64,000 nt of DNA, taken from Rhytidiadelphus loreus. Taxonomy: Eukaryota > Streptophyta > Bryopsida > Hypnales > Hylocomiaceae. Both the position numbers and the translations under genes were made by a program. A model generated the notes under the pieces. It made no database searches. It saw nothing but the letters and a program-made list of their open reading frames with translations, and was not told the origin of the DNA. Positions 11,915 to 25,194 of the stretch are shown here, piece by piece. The DNA lies in the NCBI GenBank assembly GCA_947034895.1, contig OX344761.1, positions 90,471,447 to 90,535,446 on the forward strand, read 5' to 3'. Within the stretch, counting starts at the first letter, position 1, and every line of letters begins with the position of its first letter.

Positions 11915-12213
11915 CAGGGTTGATGAATTGGAGCGTCCAGCCCAAAATCACGTCCAAAAAGCGGACGTCCGGACGCGAGGACGTCCAGATGTGACGGACG
12001 CGGGGGATGCTGGGTAAAACGGAGCCGTCCGTCCGATTTACCTCGGGGTAAATTCCGGCGTTGGAATTCCGACGCTGCCTTGGCCGTCCGAATTTCGACG
12101 CTACCTCGGGCCGTCGGAATTCCGACGCTACCTTGGCCGTCCGAATTCCGACGCTGCCTCGGGCCGTCGGAATTCCGACGCAGTCGCAGCTGTCCTCCTG
12201 AATTGCAACCCTG
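11915..12213. promoter_or_regulatory. Left subterminal repeat region of giant element 1
   Basis: Strongly CpG-rich against an AT-rich background. It begins CAGGGTTGATGAATTGG, then has GGACGTCCGGACG words (11940-11995), then four to five tandem GCCGTCSGAATTCCGACG units (about 12050-12185). A complementary CAACCCTG closes it at 12206-12213, so an internal copy of the terminus is also present. Such arrays are the expected binding sites of a hAT transposase. The 3' end of the transposase gene starts about 340 bp inward. Confidence 0.8.
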
Positions 12214-12552
12214 GTTGAAACAGGATTAACAATCATATCATCATGATCCTCTAGCCTTTCAAAAGCATTTCAATTACCACAAGTATGAAGCCAAATTTTT
12301 TAATTTTTTTCATCATCTTGCAATATATCATGCTTCATTGTAGAAAAGCAACATACAAATGACACAATCAATTGATATTTTGGATTGAAATCATCTTTGG
12401 TTAAGTGCCCCCTTCAAAAATAATGGTATTACCACCATCAATAAGTTTAGGAGTATTACAATCAAAGTCTCTAACAATCAATTGTCAGTACGACAATTTG
12501 TGCTTTATGTAATATGAGCACATGAACATTTAAGCCTATGTCCTTTCTATTT
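12214..12552. other. Spacer between left terminus and transposase stop
   Basis: AT-rich, no gene. It probably contains the 3' UTR and polyadenylation region of the minus-strand transposase gene. Confidence 0.5.
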
Positions 12553-15500
12553 CTAAGGATTGTAATCAAAATCTCCTTTCACCTCTGCCCCACTACTCTC
12601 ACACCCATTTCCCAATCTTGCGTCTTCGTCGTCGGATGTGTCTTCCATATCATCTGATGAAGAGCCTAGACATGTCGTTCTTCCCTCTTGTACTTGCGTG
12701 GATGAAAGGCTTCTTCTTCGTTTGTCCTTTTTGAGTTCTTCTTTTACTCTTAATAAGGATTTCCCATTTTGTTCCTTAATGCCAACAACACTTTTCATTT
12801 TCCTCTTTGAAACATGTGGACGTGCATCAAGAGGGTTTCCAATGGCTCTTGTTTTTTTCAATGGGGATATTGCAAAAGGTTGCATGACTCTCTTCTTATT
12901 GGCTCTAGGTGATCCCCCGCCCTCTAATTTTATTGTTGAGGGCCCTCCACTGCCTCCATGAATGATTATCTTCGGTGAGATTGAAGATTGTAGTTTAGGC
13001 ACTGACATTGTTGGGGGCCGTCGTGGTGGTGCATTACGAGAATGCCGAATGAACATTGAAGCCAATGTCTCATCCTTGTCATCGTCCGTGGACGATAAAA
13101 TACCTTGACTAGGCCGCCTTTCTTTTGAAATATTTGCAATCCGTTTTCCAAGCCCTAAGCTCCCAACGCCATCCAAAATTTGACTAGGGGTTTTCAATTG
13201 TGCACGTGGAGGGATGCTAGATGGTGGTACTTCAAAATCTTGCATGAGTTCCTTCTTGGCTTCTCCATTGATGCACAAAATTGGACTTCTAAACCCCACC
13301 ACACATAGATCAACATTCTTCTCCGCTTCATTTGCCTTAGGGATTGGAATACTTGGGTGACCACTGTTTGCACTTGCCAATACAATGGTTGACTCAACAC
13401 TCGTGTTGCCAACGTTCATTTTGACATTCACCTCCCAAGGCTCACGTCCTCCCGTGCCGATGTGTTTGTCATTTTCTTCCGCTCGCAACACTCCTCTAAA
13501 CGGAGATTCAAGTGGAAAAAGATCTTCATCCATTCTTTGCGTCCCATCATTGGGAATCGTTCTCTCATTGGCCTCTACATAAGCGTCTTCTTTTTCCGAT
13601 AGAACTTTTTCGCTACTCATGAACCCACTTCCATCCACAAATCTAGCTATGGAAGGTACATCTTCATCATACCCATCATTATCCTCATCCAATGGAAAGT
13701 CATAGATGTCTCGATCATTGGCTCGAAGATCTTCATTGGGCCGACTTGGACTATCGAACATTTCATCATCAAAATTGTGCCCGTCGTAATTCATGGCATC
13801 TTCGTCATCCAATAGAGGCCCAACTGACCCACCATCCTCCTCGTTGTCCGATATAAACCCCTCTGAATCTTCCGAATCCACGTTGTCATCGTACCACTTC
13901 TTCTCATCTTTTTCCTTTGATGCTGCCAAGACCTTGGAATTGGTGTACACATACACCAAGTCTGCCGCCCTTTGCGTTGTCAACTTGTTCCGAGATTTGT
14001 TGTGAACAAAAGAATAACTACTCCAATTTCGTTCACATGAAGATGAGGATACCGGTTGTGCCAAAATTCGCTTGGCTATTGGAGCAATGAGCTTCCCACA
14101 TGCACCTTCAAAATCCCACCAAGCATGCGCCGACAATTGTTGCTCATCTGGATTCAACATGTTGTGAAACGGAGGTTCCCTATGGCGGAAGGCTACAAAT
14201 TCTTTTACCACCGAGGCGTACTCTCCTTGTTTGCAAATTTTCATTAGAACACGCTTGCATGCGTCCATTGCATCTTGGTCGTCGGCTAGATCCTTATCAT
14301 GCAGAAGGTATGGATTCAAAAGAGCTCCTGCATAATGTAAATCTGTCTCCCCCATTCCATGGCGTTTGAAAAAGGATCGCTCCAATGGTTCGGCGAGGTT
14401 TGTTGCCAAACAAAAAGGAGGCCCTTCTAGGCTAAGGACATGTTTCTCTAAATTCCTCATAATATGCAACACCTTACCCATGCATGGCATCTTTGCATCC
14501 AAATCATGTAGACCATATACAACGGGGGCCACCAATTCTCGCAAATTTGTCCACCGGTCCCAATAATGCTCCTCTAAAATGAACCTCTTCACATCACGAG
14601 ACTTTGTGCGAGATTTGGCTTTGCCATTGTCGTTGAGTGTATTCACATATGCCACCCACTGTGGATCCACCACACTTTGTTGCAATGCTCTTTTGACTTC
14701 CAAGTTCCAACAAACGATCAATCATGATAAACACAGAGGCAAATCTTGTTTCCACCGGCTTCAACAAACTGTACTTTGTCTCATACTTCCGAAATATAGC
14801 AAGTGGCATGTGTCTTTTCTTGAAGAAATTCACTACGGTTTGGGCTCTCTTTACCGACTATTCAATCCATTTCTCCTTTCCCCAATCTTTGAGCAACAAA
14901 TTCAAGGCATGCACCACGCATCCTTGAAAAAAAATGTGTGGATATTTAGTGGATACCAAATTCCATGCTGCCGGATTCACTGGAGCATTGTCTGCGCTCA
15001 CTTGCACCACATTCGTAGGACCCACCTGCTCTATGAATTTTTCTAAAATTGTGGCCAAATATTGTGTTGTCTTTTCCACCCCACTAGTATCCACCGATCC
15101 AAGGAATTGCTCACCCGCTGAAGATACAAGCATGGCATTAATCAGTGGACGGTTTGTAACTGAGCTCCATCCATCAATGGACAATGTTGCTCCAAACTTC
15201 CTGACGCTATCTTCGGTCCTTCTATGCACCATCCCCACGACATTTGCCTTGGCTTGATCAAGCAATTTATGCCGTAGATCATGATATGATGGCAGAGTGT
15301 AGGCCTTACCATACTCGGAGGGGTTTTTCACCGCTTCTCTGAAAGCTACGTTTCGGGCCACTGAAAAGGGTATATTTGCCGCATAGAAGAAATTGGCCCA
15401 CACTGCATTCAAATTCTGTTTTTTGGTTTCTTGAAAGCCATCCAAAAGCCTACTTTGTGTTGGAGGCCTACTGCTTGAGGCCCTGCGAATGTCACGTCCG

Positions 15501-15883
15501 CTACATGTTTGCATACTTGGAATTACTTCGGAACCCCCTCCAACGACTTCTTCCGGTGTTGTACAAGAATCTTCTTGCGTAGAACATGGCATGCCCCTCC
15601 CATTTGACATATCACTTTCAACCATAGGCAAGTTGTTGACATCCACATTTCCATGAATAGGTCTTTCTGGAAATGCCCCATTGCATCGAAGAAATAGACT
15701 TCGAGTTTCCGCTGACAATTTGGGACACAAACTCACTCCCCTATCACGAGAACCGGAAATCGATTCATATCCTAAGTGACTCAACATACGGCTCGTTTTC
15801 TTTGAAAACACGTTATTGCAAGCCTTGCATTGTATTTTACTCGCCGAAAGGACGACATACCAAGAGGCAAGATCCTTGCTCAT
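12553..15883 (-). pseudogene. hAT transposase of giant element 1 (BED, DUF659, hAT dimerisation; long C-terminal tail), interrupted
   Basis: The start is taken at the ATG at 15883 (MSKDLASW), because a stop lies just upstream. Order of parts: a BED-like zinc finger (CKACN...HLGY); a DUF659/RNase H-like core with first Asp in SIDGW and second in SADNA, then GCVVHALNL; the L.P.ETRFAS segment; and the hAT dimerisation region with catalytic Glu in SCERNWS and HNKSRNKLT. A tail of roughly 430 residues follows, acidic, then basic (KKDKRRRS), then acidic. The joined length of about 1,110 codons is well above usual plant hAT transposases (about 600-800). Lesions: an in-frame TAG at 14858-14860 and a one-base frame change near 14700-14720. 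This copy should not make full transposase unless supplied by readthrough or another copy. Confidence 0.9.
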
Positions 15884-16120
15884 GGTCACAAGTTCCAAAC
15901 TTGAACTTCTTCAAATTCGCAAGTTTTGGAAAATGTAAACACAAGTGAACCAATGTTTAAAATTGGGTTTACGGTCGTGCATAAAGCCTTGAAATTCAAG
16001 GCCCCCCCTTCCACCAAACGATGCATTACCAAGCAAGGGACACAAAATAAATTGCAGCTCCTAGCCCTTGGAAATCGTAGTGTTCAGTGGATTTGGAGTG
16101 CCTTCATACGCCTTGTTTCT

Positions 16121-16375
16121 TCTACTTATACTTTGCAACTGAATACAGGTGGCGCTGACCGTTATTCAGAAAGATGAATTTTAAAAACAGTATCAACGGA
16201 CTCATTCTCCCCAGAATGGCCCGTCTGATTTGACCATCCCATCCGAACATTTCGTCGGATCGGGCCAACTCGTCAGAATAGGCCAGCTCGTCGGAACAGG
16301 CCGTCTGATCTGACCAGGCCGTCCGAATTGGCCGTCGGATCAGCACGTCCGATCTTTTTATCCGGATTCGGGACT
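16121..16375 (-). promoter_or_regulatory. Transposase promoter with element-1 CpG repeats
   Basis: Reading on the minus strand, repeats of GTCGGAT/GTCCGAT/GTCGGAACAGGCCGTC type fill 16200-16375, followed by a TATAAGTA box at 16123-16130. The box is 240 bp before the transposase ATG. The words match those at the element ends and its other promoters. Confidence 0.65.
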
Positions 16376-16974
16376 TCTCGTAGTTCAGTTTCAAATAGAA
16401 CTGTTTCACACTTTCAGCACAAGTGTCCAAGGCTTATCCAAACATTTGGACTTGCCTTCTTCCAATCGGGGAGGTCGCGGGTTCAAATCCTGGCTCTGAT
16501 TAATACCTTCAAGCATGCGAGTGGTGCACAACACTAATTGTGCAAAGCAATACTAACAAGTTTGTAGGAATTGATTAGAGCCTTTTGTGCCAAAAAATTT
16601 TGGAGTTCATATTTTTGCAATGAAATAATGTTACAATGGAAAAAATACTACATATTCTATGAACAAATCATTATATCATAGCGAAAGAAGAAAAAGCGAC
16701 ATTTGACCAACTGATTCAACAAACTAGCATGCATTGAAAGATCCATACATATCATGAACATTGGAATACAAATAAATAAATATAGTTATATATTTATATA
16801 TATTTATATATATGTATATATAAAAAAGACATACATACGTAGATATTAAAGGCAAAACAAGACATGCCGTGATTACAATTATTTACTACTATTTTCACCT
16901 TGTGACATTAAAACAAAAGTCTATCGAGTATAGAGTTCTATTTCTTCTATTGCAATAGACCTATTGGTCCATTT
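16376..16974. other. AT-rich spacer between RING 3' end and transposase promoter
   Basis: No gene. A tRNA B-box-like GGTTCAAATCC sits at 16480-16490 without a convincing cloverleaf. An alternating TATATTTATATA run lies near 16785-16820. The 3' end of the minus-strand RING gene lies to its left. Confidence 0.5.
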
Positions 16975-19900
16975 CTATTTAATTCTATCATTGTTGCCAT
17001 CTCCCGAACCACCAGACAGACCAGAGGACCCCTCTGTATTGCGTTGCGCCACTTGAGTGGCAATCCTTGGACTTCCGCGACGAGAAATTCCCCCAGGGCT
17101 TGTTGAGCTTAAGAACCGATTTGATTTGGTTGCCCTGTCCACAACGACAAATTGTCGTATTGTTTTCGGTGAATAGTCATCGTCATCTTCAATCTTCCGC
17201 TTCTGTTTGCGCTTCGGAGTCAAATCCACATCCATCGCCTTTAAGGCTCTCAGAGCAGCATCCACTCGATTTACCAACACATTCACCATATGGTCATCAC
17301 TAGGGTTGTTTACCCTAAACCCTTCGGTGACTCCTTCCAATAGGAACGCCCTCCATTGACCTATGATGTCGGCCACCCTCCTATCAAATGCCCCGGCCAC
17401 CTCCACGAACGAATCCCCTTTGTTTGATTCTCCATCTGTTTCCACCTGAACACGAATTGATGCAGCTTCTTCCAGCTTAGATAAAAACAGTGCCTTGCCT
17501 ATGGGAACGTGATTGTATGCCTCGTACTGTTCACTGAAGCCAAGAGGATGCTCCACCTCTATCCAATTCCCATCTGGCCCTTTCTGTACTTCTTTTTCGG
17601 GAAACCAGAAAAATTTATGGTGTTGCATGCTCCAATGCCCTCCCATACTGCGACAAAACAATTCACGAGCCTCGCCATCATCAATGGCACGAGCCCGCAA
17701 CTCCACTTCCATATTTTGGGTCATCCACATGAAGGAATCCACCGGTTGCATGGATGCATCATACAATTCATGCTTCTGTTCCTTTGGATCCCATATGAGG
17801 GGTTTCCCCCAATGCGAATAATTCTGAAATTTGTATGGCCCTTGGTCAAGTGGAAGAGTCCATCTATTGTATTCGTGGCCGGGGGGCATACCTTCCAAGA
17901 TGCCAAACATCTCGTAGAACCTCGGACTCAAAGGAGAACGGCACTCGGCACAAGCGGATCGAAACAGAGATGCTTGCACAATGCATTTGATATGAAAAAC
18001 GTGGCGACAATGGCCCATGGTGAAGGCTCCTTCAGGCCCAAAAGGACCTTGGCAAATGCTACAATGACCCTTCAACATTTCATTGCCTGGATTAGAACCA
18101 TGCACAACTATCTTCTCGTTCTTCTTGATGTGTGTTGAAAGCGTTGTGTAAGGAGTCCATCCTTCTTCTACTTCAAAAGTCCAATTGATGTCGCGATTGT
18201 GGGCTAGCGATTCCTTCTTGGCGTGGTTCAACCGCTCGTACATGGCATCCATGTCTCCCCAACATGTCATTGGCATAGACCCCCAAGAATGTTGCTCGAC
18301 CGCACTTTTGAATTTCTTCAAAGCAGCCTCAACGACATTGCAATCTTCATCCGACTTCATTGCAAGGGTGCGAACCCCGATCATTGCCCGAGATGCTAAA
18401 GACAGTTTGTCTTGAAGTTGTTGTATCCATGTCAACCACCGAGACTCCAATCCGCTCGCCAGTAGACATTCATCCATGTTCTCCACTCGTTTCATCCGGT
18501 CCAACCTCGATTGAAGAAGGGCATTTTCTTGGTTTACCTCATTCAATCTTCGATTCAACTCGCTCCAAGTTGCAACCTCATCCACCTTTCTGGTCTCAAG
18601 CTCCTCCACTGCTTTGGCCTTCTCAAATGGAAGAGAGAGTTGATCGCTTTCTTGAGTTTCTTGCGACCTCGGTAGTTGGATCTCCACTGTAGAGAGGCCC
18701 TTTTCTTCATTTCGTTCCTTCAAATATTTCTCGCTATACTTCTTCCTTGACGCCACCAATTGCCTTCCCAATGACTCACAATTTTCAACGACCCTTCCAT
18801 ACTTTTTACTCCACTCGTCATTCTTCTGCTCTAGCTCCACGATTGTCTTCAAGTAGTTGTACTTCTCATCAAGAAGTGTTAGCGCTCCACTAGCAAACTT
18901 GTGAAAAGCCAATCCACCCTTCAATAGTGGATGCGATAATGTGGATAAATTTCTGGCCAATTCCATAGCCAACGGGGCCATTTCCGCTACAACTTCAGCA
19001 GAACATGTTATTGCTTGAGCGGATGTCACAAAATCGTGAAGCCCAAGTTTGTTTTCGGTTGCCGTAGAGCACTCGGCCTCGTTCAAGGGTTCACCTTCTC
19101 TCGATCCATCCATTTGAGGTGGGTACTCAACTCCGCACCTAAGTATGATTTCAAGATGCTCCGGATTTGGGATTTGACCCACATATTGCAATCTTCTTGG
19201 AGTTAAAGTGCACAAGAGCAGATACTTGCGCACAATCTCCTCGCCATCAATATTGGAGGTCGTTGCCACGTTTTGAAGTCGCTCTACGAACAGACCTGAC
19301 GGTTGAACTTCACGGATCGAGCTCAATATTGGACTAGGTGGCGTTGGCGAGTTCACGTTTGGAGGAATGTACTTCAAACTATCGAGAGCATCGCTGTCTA
19401 TAAGCCGTTCAATTGTAGCATTTGCTCTTGCAACTTTGTCTTCATCCATGTCTTCTTGCGACGAGGAAGAGGGGGCAACTTCTTTCACGAGGTCGTGCTT
19501 GTTTGGAGCAATGCTTTGCTCACCCGTGATTGGTACATGAATCGAGGTGGGTAAACAAGTCTCCGGATCCTTGAAATTGACCTTCCGAAATACACCTCCC
19601 GAAGAGGCATTGGTGGCCTCCGCTCCTAGTTGTGTGGGGTCCAACTGTACTGCGTCGCCTACACCCTGTGAAACCTTCATTGTAGGTGTTCTAGTATTTT
19701 TGAATACTATTTTAGATTCAGCCGTTTGTGCCCCGTGGTTGTATAAATCGGGAATATCCTTTTGATTTTTCGGAAGTTGAAGCGGCAATTGCGATGTCGT
19801 TGGAAACGTGCTCCAATCCACCTTCCAACCCAATATGAGTTCTGCATACACCATAGATGCCGTGCTGTAATTTATGTATCCTTTACTCCTTGCCTTGTTG

Positions 19901-20229
19901 CCGAAGAGGGCCTTCTACACCTCGTCTGATTGATGTACAAAATGACTATCCTTGCAAGTCCACGGCTTACAATTGAAATATCTTGTGTGGGCTGCGTGGC
20001 AATCCCGAGGCCACAACTTGTTAATGTGGTACATTTTGACAAATTGTTTGCACATTTTAGAGCTCCAATATTCGGCCTCCACTTTCTCCCAGTCAGGCTC
20101 CGCTTTGATGTTCGGATCATCTAAAATGTCATACTGCAACGCATGTCCGGCCCCCCTTGTTTTAATTTTCTTCGGTGGAGGTTGTGTTGAAGTCGTCCCA
20201 ATAGCCCCTCCATCACCTTCCGCGGCCAT
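16975..20229 (-). CDS. Coiled-coil RING-H2 protein of giant element 1 (one in-frame TAG)
   Basis: Begins at the ATG at 20229. An N-terminal domain (CKQFVKMYHINKLWP ... AELILGWKVDWST) is shared with the 30010-31014 protein and the RING protein of element 2. It is followed by a Ser/Pro-rich region, then long coiled coils (LEQKNDEWSKKYG; ELNRRLNEVNQENALLQSRL). A RING-H2 finger of C3H2C3 type follows (CSIC, HCRHVFHIKC, CAEC) at about residues 720-767 of 1,085. After it comes a conserved FYEMFG...MPP..EYN block and a GHW region, then a basic C-terminus (KRKQKRKIEDDDD). The RING suggests an E3 ubiquitin ligase; the target is unknown. A TAG at 19915-19917 lies inside the N-terminal domain. The remaining 959-residue frame is open, with an internal ATG at 19854. 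Confidence 0.88.
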
Positions 20230-20439
20230 GCTTGGTACTTTGAATTGAAGAACAATTCAAAGTAAAAAATTCGGTCAATTGAAATATACGTGTAGGTAAT
20301 TTAAATCTGCCAAAGTCACACCGTAATAAAATATGTTGGACCCCTTCTCTCCACCAAGTAAGAGCAACTAGCGCCAGAGGCAACAGCAGCACATCTGACT
20401 TGGCAAGCTTGGAGAGAAGAAGTGAAAAGAAATGAAGGG

Positions 20440-20870
20440 CCCGTCCGATCATATAGCCATCCGAAACCAACCCTAATACCGGTTCGGTTCCGGACCGCGA
20501 CCCGTCCGACTTTGGGCCGTCGGATCGGACCTAGTTGTCCGATCGGGCGGACCGAACAGGCCGTCGCCGTCCGATGAGGGCGTCGGAAGAGGCCATCGGA
20601 TCCGACGTCACCGGCCGATGAGGCCATCGAATCGAACACTGCCGTCGGATCGAACACGCCGGGGCTGTCGGATCGGGGCGTCGGATCAGGCCGTCGGATC
20701 GGGCCGTTGGAAGACCAAGTTTCGGAGTCGCCTGCGCCCGATCAGGCGGACCAAACAGGCCGTGGCCATCGGATTAGGCTGTCGGATCAAGCCGTCGGAT
20801 GGATTTTAGGTCTTTAGGTCTTCGATCAGGCCATCGTCTCCTCTGCACGGACCTGCTGAACTGTCATCCT
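20440..20870 (-). promoter_or_regulatory. RING-gene promoter with dense GTCGGATC repeats
   Basis: The densest array in element 1: GGCCGTCGGATCGG and GCCATCGGAT words repeat through 20440-20830. A TATAT box on the minus strand lies at about 20449-20457, 220 bp before the RING ATG. The words are the same as those at the right terminus (35905-36170) and the kinase promoter. Confidence 0.8.
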
Positions 20871-22627
20871 CCAGCTGTGTACGCACTGTTCAAACAACGG
20901 ATCCTTGAAATAGTTAAATCACTGTAAAAAATAATCAATGAAATGTAGAAAGCATCCAATGTGTGAAAGCTTATTGTTCATTTTCTTCCCTACATTGTGA
21001 GATTGTTTTTAATGCTAAACCCTAGACCCTAAACCCTAAACCCTAAACCCTACAAATTATTAAATTTTCATATTAAATATTCACGTGCTCAACAAAAAAT
21101 TGGTGCAGCATGCGGCATCACTTTTACGATTTCACCGAGTATTCCCACCATCCCAATATCCACTAGTAGCAATTTTGGCTCGCCCTCTATACATGGTTAC
21201 ATGGATACATTATTACATTGCAATTTGAAGACATTTATTTTTTTGGATCCACAAAGTACATGACTTCTTCTATGATTTTAAGATATGATTTAAAAAGTCA
21301 ATGTGGAAATGTTGGTTGAAAATTGAAATGTAATTTGAATGTAGAGACCATTGTGTAATTGATCCATTGAACTTGTAGTCTACATGTGATAATTTAAATG
21401 TGCTATACATGTGAACCTTGTCGACTAATTAGTTATTCATTTCTATGTTTCCGGGTATGAATTATTACATGACACCGTGGAAATTCATAAAGTGAAAGGT
21501 TGTCCCACAAAATTGACAACTGAATATGATGATGAGATGATCACTCATGTACGAGAATTAATAGAAGGAGAACGTCACATATGATCATTTGAAAGTTTTT
21601 TATTTACTTGTAAAATGTACTACTCATTCATGAATTCATGACATTGTAATATGGAAAAAATTTCACCATATACCCTATATTGATATATTTTTTCATTTCA
21701 TTGAGAAGGGGGGGAGAGGGGCCAACTTGAAGGCCTTCACCAATTTTTCTAAAGTTGAATTCATTAATCTATTAATTTAGGTTTCATTAATTATATGTAT
21801 GACGAAATGTTAAGCTTTCATACCTTGCAGTATTGCACAAAAATATATTATATTATAGAATTATGGATAATCTCTTTATTCAAAGTTCTAGTCTATTAGA
21901 GCATGTTCTTGAGTGTTGCCAAAATAAATCTATAAATCGGTAGAGTTCATTTCTGCATGCAATTGCTAGTGAGATTGATAACTATTAACTAGAAAAGAAG
22001 TTCTACATGTTTTTGTGGAACTGAAAGAGAGTGGGCACATTTGAGCAAAAAATAAATATTTCTTCAAATAAATTATGGAAAGGTAGTTTTTCTACTTTTA
22101 CATGGTCAACAATTATGGAATCTCTCTTTCTTTACTCAAAAAATGCAGTTGTAAGTGCCCCATAAGGCCATAACCGTCTTGGGGGGTGCACTTAGTTCTA
22201 CTATATTACTATAACAAATCACGTGTGAACAAGTGGTTCTCTAATAAACTATAATTTCAACCTAAAATTTTGAACATTGTTTAATAATGACTATAGCTTT
22301 CTATTGCCAAAATTTCCAACTCAAATAAAATATGAAATGATTTCTAGAAGAGGTTGAAACTTGAAAATGAACTAAAATGGCATGTTTTTCAATTGAAATA
22401 ATTATAGAGGACACATTTAGATGACCATTGAGTCAATATTCAATTCAAAATGAGCTTTCAATAATGAGTTATTTTTAGGAATTTTTTGTTCATTTTTTAG
22501 ACAATTTTTTCTTATATAATAGAGGGGTGTGAAAGCTATTTTTCAGTTCTACAGTGTATCTTTTTACTTCAAAAATTTGTAACTAATTATTATTAACAAA
22601 TAAAAATATCAATAATTCAAAACATAC
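20871..22627. other. AT-rich spacer with telomere-like CCCTAAA run
   Basis: Around 21015-21052 there are about five tandem copies of the plant telomere unit AAACCCT (one with a G substitution). They could be an interstitial telomeric tract or a telo-box-like promoter motif about 800 bp upstream of the RING start. The remainder is AT-rich and shows no gene. Confidence 0.7.
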
Positions 22628-22999
22628 ACTTTTAAAGCAGGGTTGCTAGCGTGTGAGCCTGTGAGCATGAGCCTGTGAGCTTGTGAGCTTGTGAGCGGGA
22701 ATTCTTTTTTGTAGTATAAACAAGTTGGGACCTATGACTGTGGGTTTATTACATTATAAATTTCAGGAAATGTGAAGTCATTTTAATGAAATTTGACGCA
22801 CTTGCAAATGTATTTTGAAGATATTTTTTGCCACAAGCAAATGCAATTATTTTTTATAGACATTATGATGAAAAAAATCCAAATGAAAATAACAAATGTC
22901 CAAAATGTAGCCATAAAATATACAAATCCACTCATAATTCTAAAATCCACACATTATAATTTGACTCAAGAGATATGTCAATCTCAAGAGTCTAAGTCG

Positions 23000-24660
23000 T
23001 AGTGGACTTGATTGCAAAACCCTCAATTGTTGATGGCTTTGAAGTCTCTCTATCCTTGGAGGCACTACCATCTATAAATCCAAAATTTTCAAAGCATAAG
23101 TATCTTTATGGCGTTTTGGTTTAGAGCAGCCAAAGTCTGCAAATGTTGATGCCATCTGCTCGATAGACACAAGAAGGTGAAAATTCTTCTTTAGACTGAA
23201 AAAAAGGCTTTGTGACTTTATCATCCTATCTACTGATGTCAATTCCATACGGCTAAAAATAGATGTAAAACAATGTTAAACTTACAAGCTTAAAACTTGA
23301 CATGAAGAAAAAGGATATGAAAAATTGCTAGCTTACTTGCAAAATTTTAATTTCCAAGCAAACTTAAGAGGTGCCATAGTCGTAGTGTCTAGATCTTGGA
23401 ATATCACAACTAATAGTGGCGGTCATGTTATTGCTACAACTGAGGTGCATTTCTTCATGCGTTTGACAATGGCGTAAAAAAGGTCCTTGTCCTCTTCCAA
23501 TGCTACAATGTGGTAGCCTATGCCATAACAAACAATAATAGATACACTTGAAATTAATATTATATACATTAGTTCAAAGATTCACTTTGCAAATTAGACT
23601 TAGAATCCATAATAATTGAATTCGATAGTCACCTATAGTTGCGATGCAGTCTAAAATTCTAAAGTGTGTGTGAGCCTCTTCTAAGAACTCAAGACCGTGA
23701 GCAGAGTTATCCACCATGACTAACTTGATCATCTTCAAGTACAACTTGGTGGACTTTTGCTTAGCTCCCAATCTCATGGCATTCGCAATGATGAGTTTAG
23801 GGTTCTTTTTGAAACGGGATTGTCTCATTACACTTTCATTTTGTAGCATCCATTGCAAGTACAATATGTTGTTGTACGATTCAAGTGACTTTTCAATTAG
23901 AAAATAATATAAATTAATCAAACCACAAAATACAAAATAATAATTTGAAAAACAACAATCCTACATAATCTAAATCTCACCTGGAACATGAAAGTTAGAA
24001 AAATATCAATTGGCATCCAGTGTCAAGTTTTTCTAGATGTATGGAAAACATATTTCTTCACATCTAATGTCCTCAACATCTTTATAAACTTGGACAAGGA
24101 TAGAAGATTGTACCTTTGCACTCAATATAATATGTGAACCAATTTGGTCTTTATATGGGAGTCCTCAATGGATTTCAATTTCAATGTGGTGATGAAAAAT
24201 CTTTTTATATACCTTGAATAACAAATAAATTGTAGACGAGTAAAATCCAAATGGGTTTGCAAAAGAAGTCACTCACTTGTTTGTGCCATGCATAACCTGC
24301 ATGATCAATTTGATCTTGTCTTTGGTATTGAGAACAATACAATTCACTGTAATAGGCCAAGACATCTTTGTTGGATGAAGCCTAGAAATATGACTCATTC
24401 ACGCCAATAGACAATGAATTTTGTTCCATACAAAGAATTTCGACTTCTTCAAAGAATAGAATGGAGCATGACTTTAGTAGCTTTCTTAGTTGACTTGTTA
24501 CTAGATATCTTGATGTTTGCATTTGTCGAAGTCATTGTTATAATGGACTTGCCACATCCGCAACAAGAACTATGTTATGATGCACCTTTGAGGTTGAAGC
24601 TTGACCCACATCTCCTCATTGCACTTGAACAATTGAATCTACATGAGACAACAAGACAAT
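23000..24660 (-). pseudogene. Degenerate minus-strand coding remnant in the nested element
   Basis: Minus-strand frames look coding but broken. One exon-like piece (about 23921-23631, SRFKKNPKLIIANAMRLGAK ... FRILDCIATIG) ends at a GTGACT donor-like site. An acceptor-like GCATAG at about 23525-23520 leads to GYHIVALEEDKDLFYAIVKR (about 23520-23460). Joined, the reading resembles the glycine-loop/acidic-residue part of an SAM-dependent methyltransferase, but this is weak. Further pieces lie at about 24360-24275 and 24600-24530 (CCGCGKS). No transposase is recognisable here. Function not assigned. Confidence 0.35.
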
Positions 24661-25194
24661 GTTAATAATTGAACTCTAGACAAGAAAAAAAAAATTCTTG
24701 CAAAGTACAAAATGAAATGTATAATTTTTAAGAAGAAAATTAAAATAATTTATAAAACAAAATCTCTAAGCTATGTTTCTCATCAAATAATCTTGGTTTA
24801 ATATACAGTCACTATAAAGATCATCAATAATATATGCAAAGATGTCACATTAAATGAATTTAAGAAAATCCGAGAATTAATCAATGTCAACAAAAACTAT
24901 CTTAGTACCAGAAACTTCTCAAATTTGCATATAACTAGAAAAAATTAATGAATGAAACCATCCTTGGCCCACAAAAGTATCACTAAATAGTAACGGCCCA
25001 AAATAAACTAAATTCAAATTCAAAAGCATGACGCACCACATGTGTGATGTACCATGCTTATAGCCCCCCCCGCCATGTCTTGCCAATTGACTCCAACATT
25101 GAAAATTCCTAAATTCTTGAAACATGAATCAATTCTAGGAGATTTAGCAAAGGCTTGTCCAAAATTAGTCGGAGGCAATTGACCTAAGAAGAGA

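Noticed and set aside
11915..12213. Separate 300-bp element with CAGGGTTG/CAACCCTG ends
   Set aside because: Flanks CATTCAAA and GTTGAAAC do not match, whereas the 36235 end gives an exact 8-bp match.
11910..12236. Open frame of 108 codons (minus)
   Set aside because: It lies entirely in the left subterminal CpG repeats; the translation is just the repeat unit read through.
16122..16430. Open frame of 102 codons (minus) with RSD/SDELA repeats
   Set aside because: It lies across the transposase promoter repeats; repetitive translation, no family.
16376..16500. tRNA gene or SINE suggested by GGTTCAAATCC
   Set aside because: Only the B box is good. No acceptor stem or anticodon arm can be folded, and the A-box candidate is about 90 bp away and weak.
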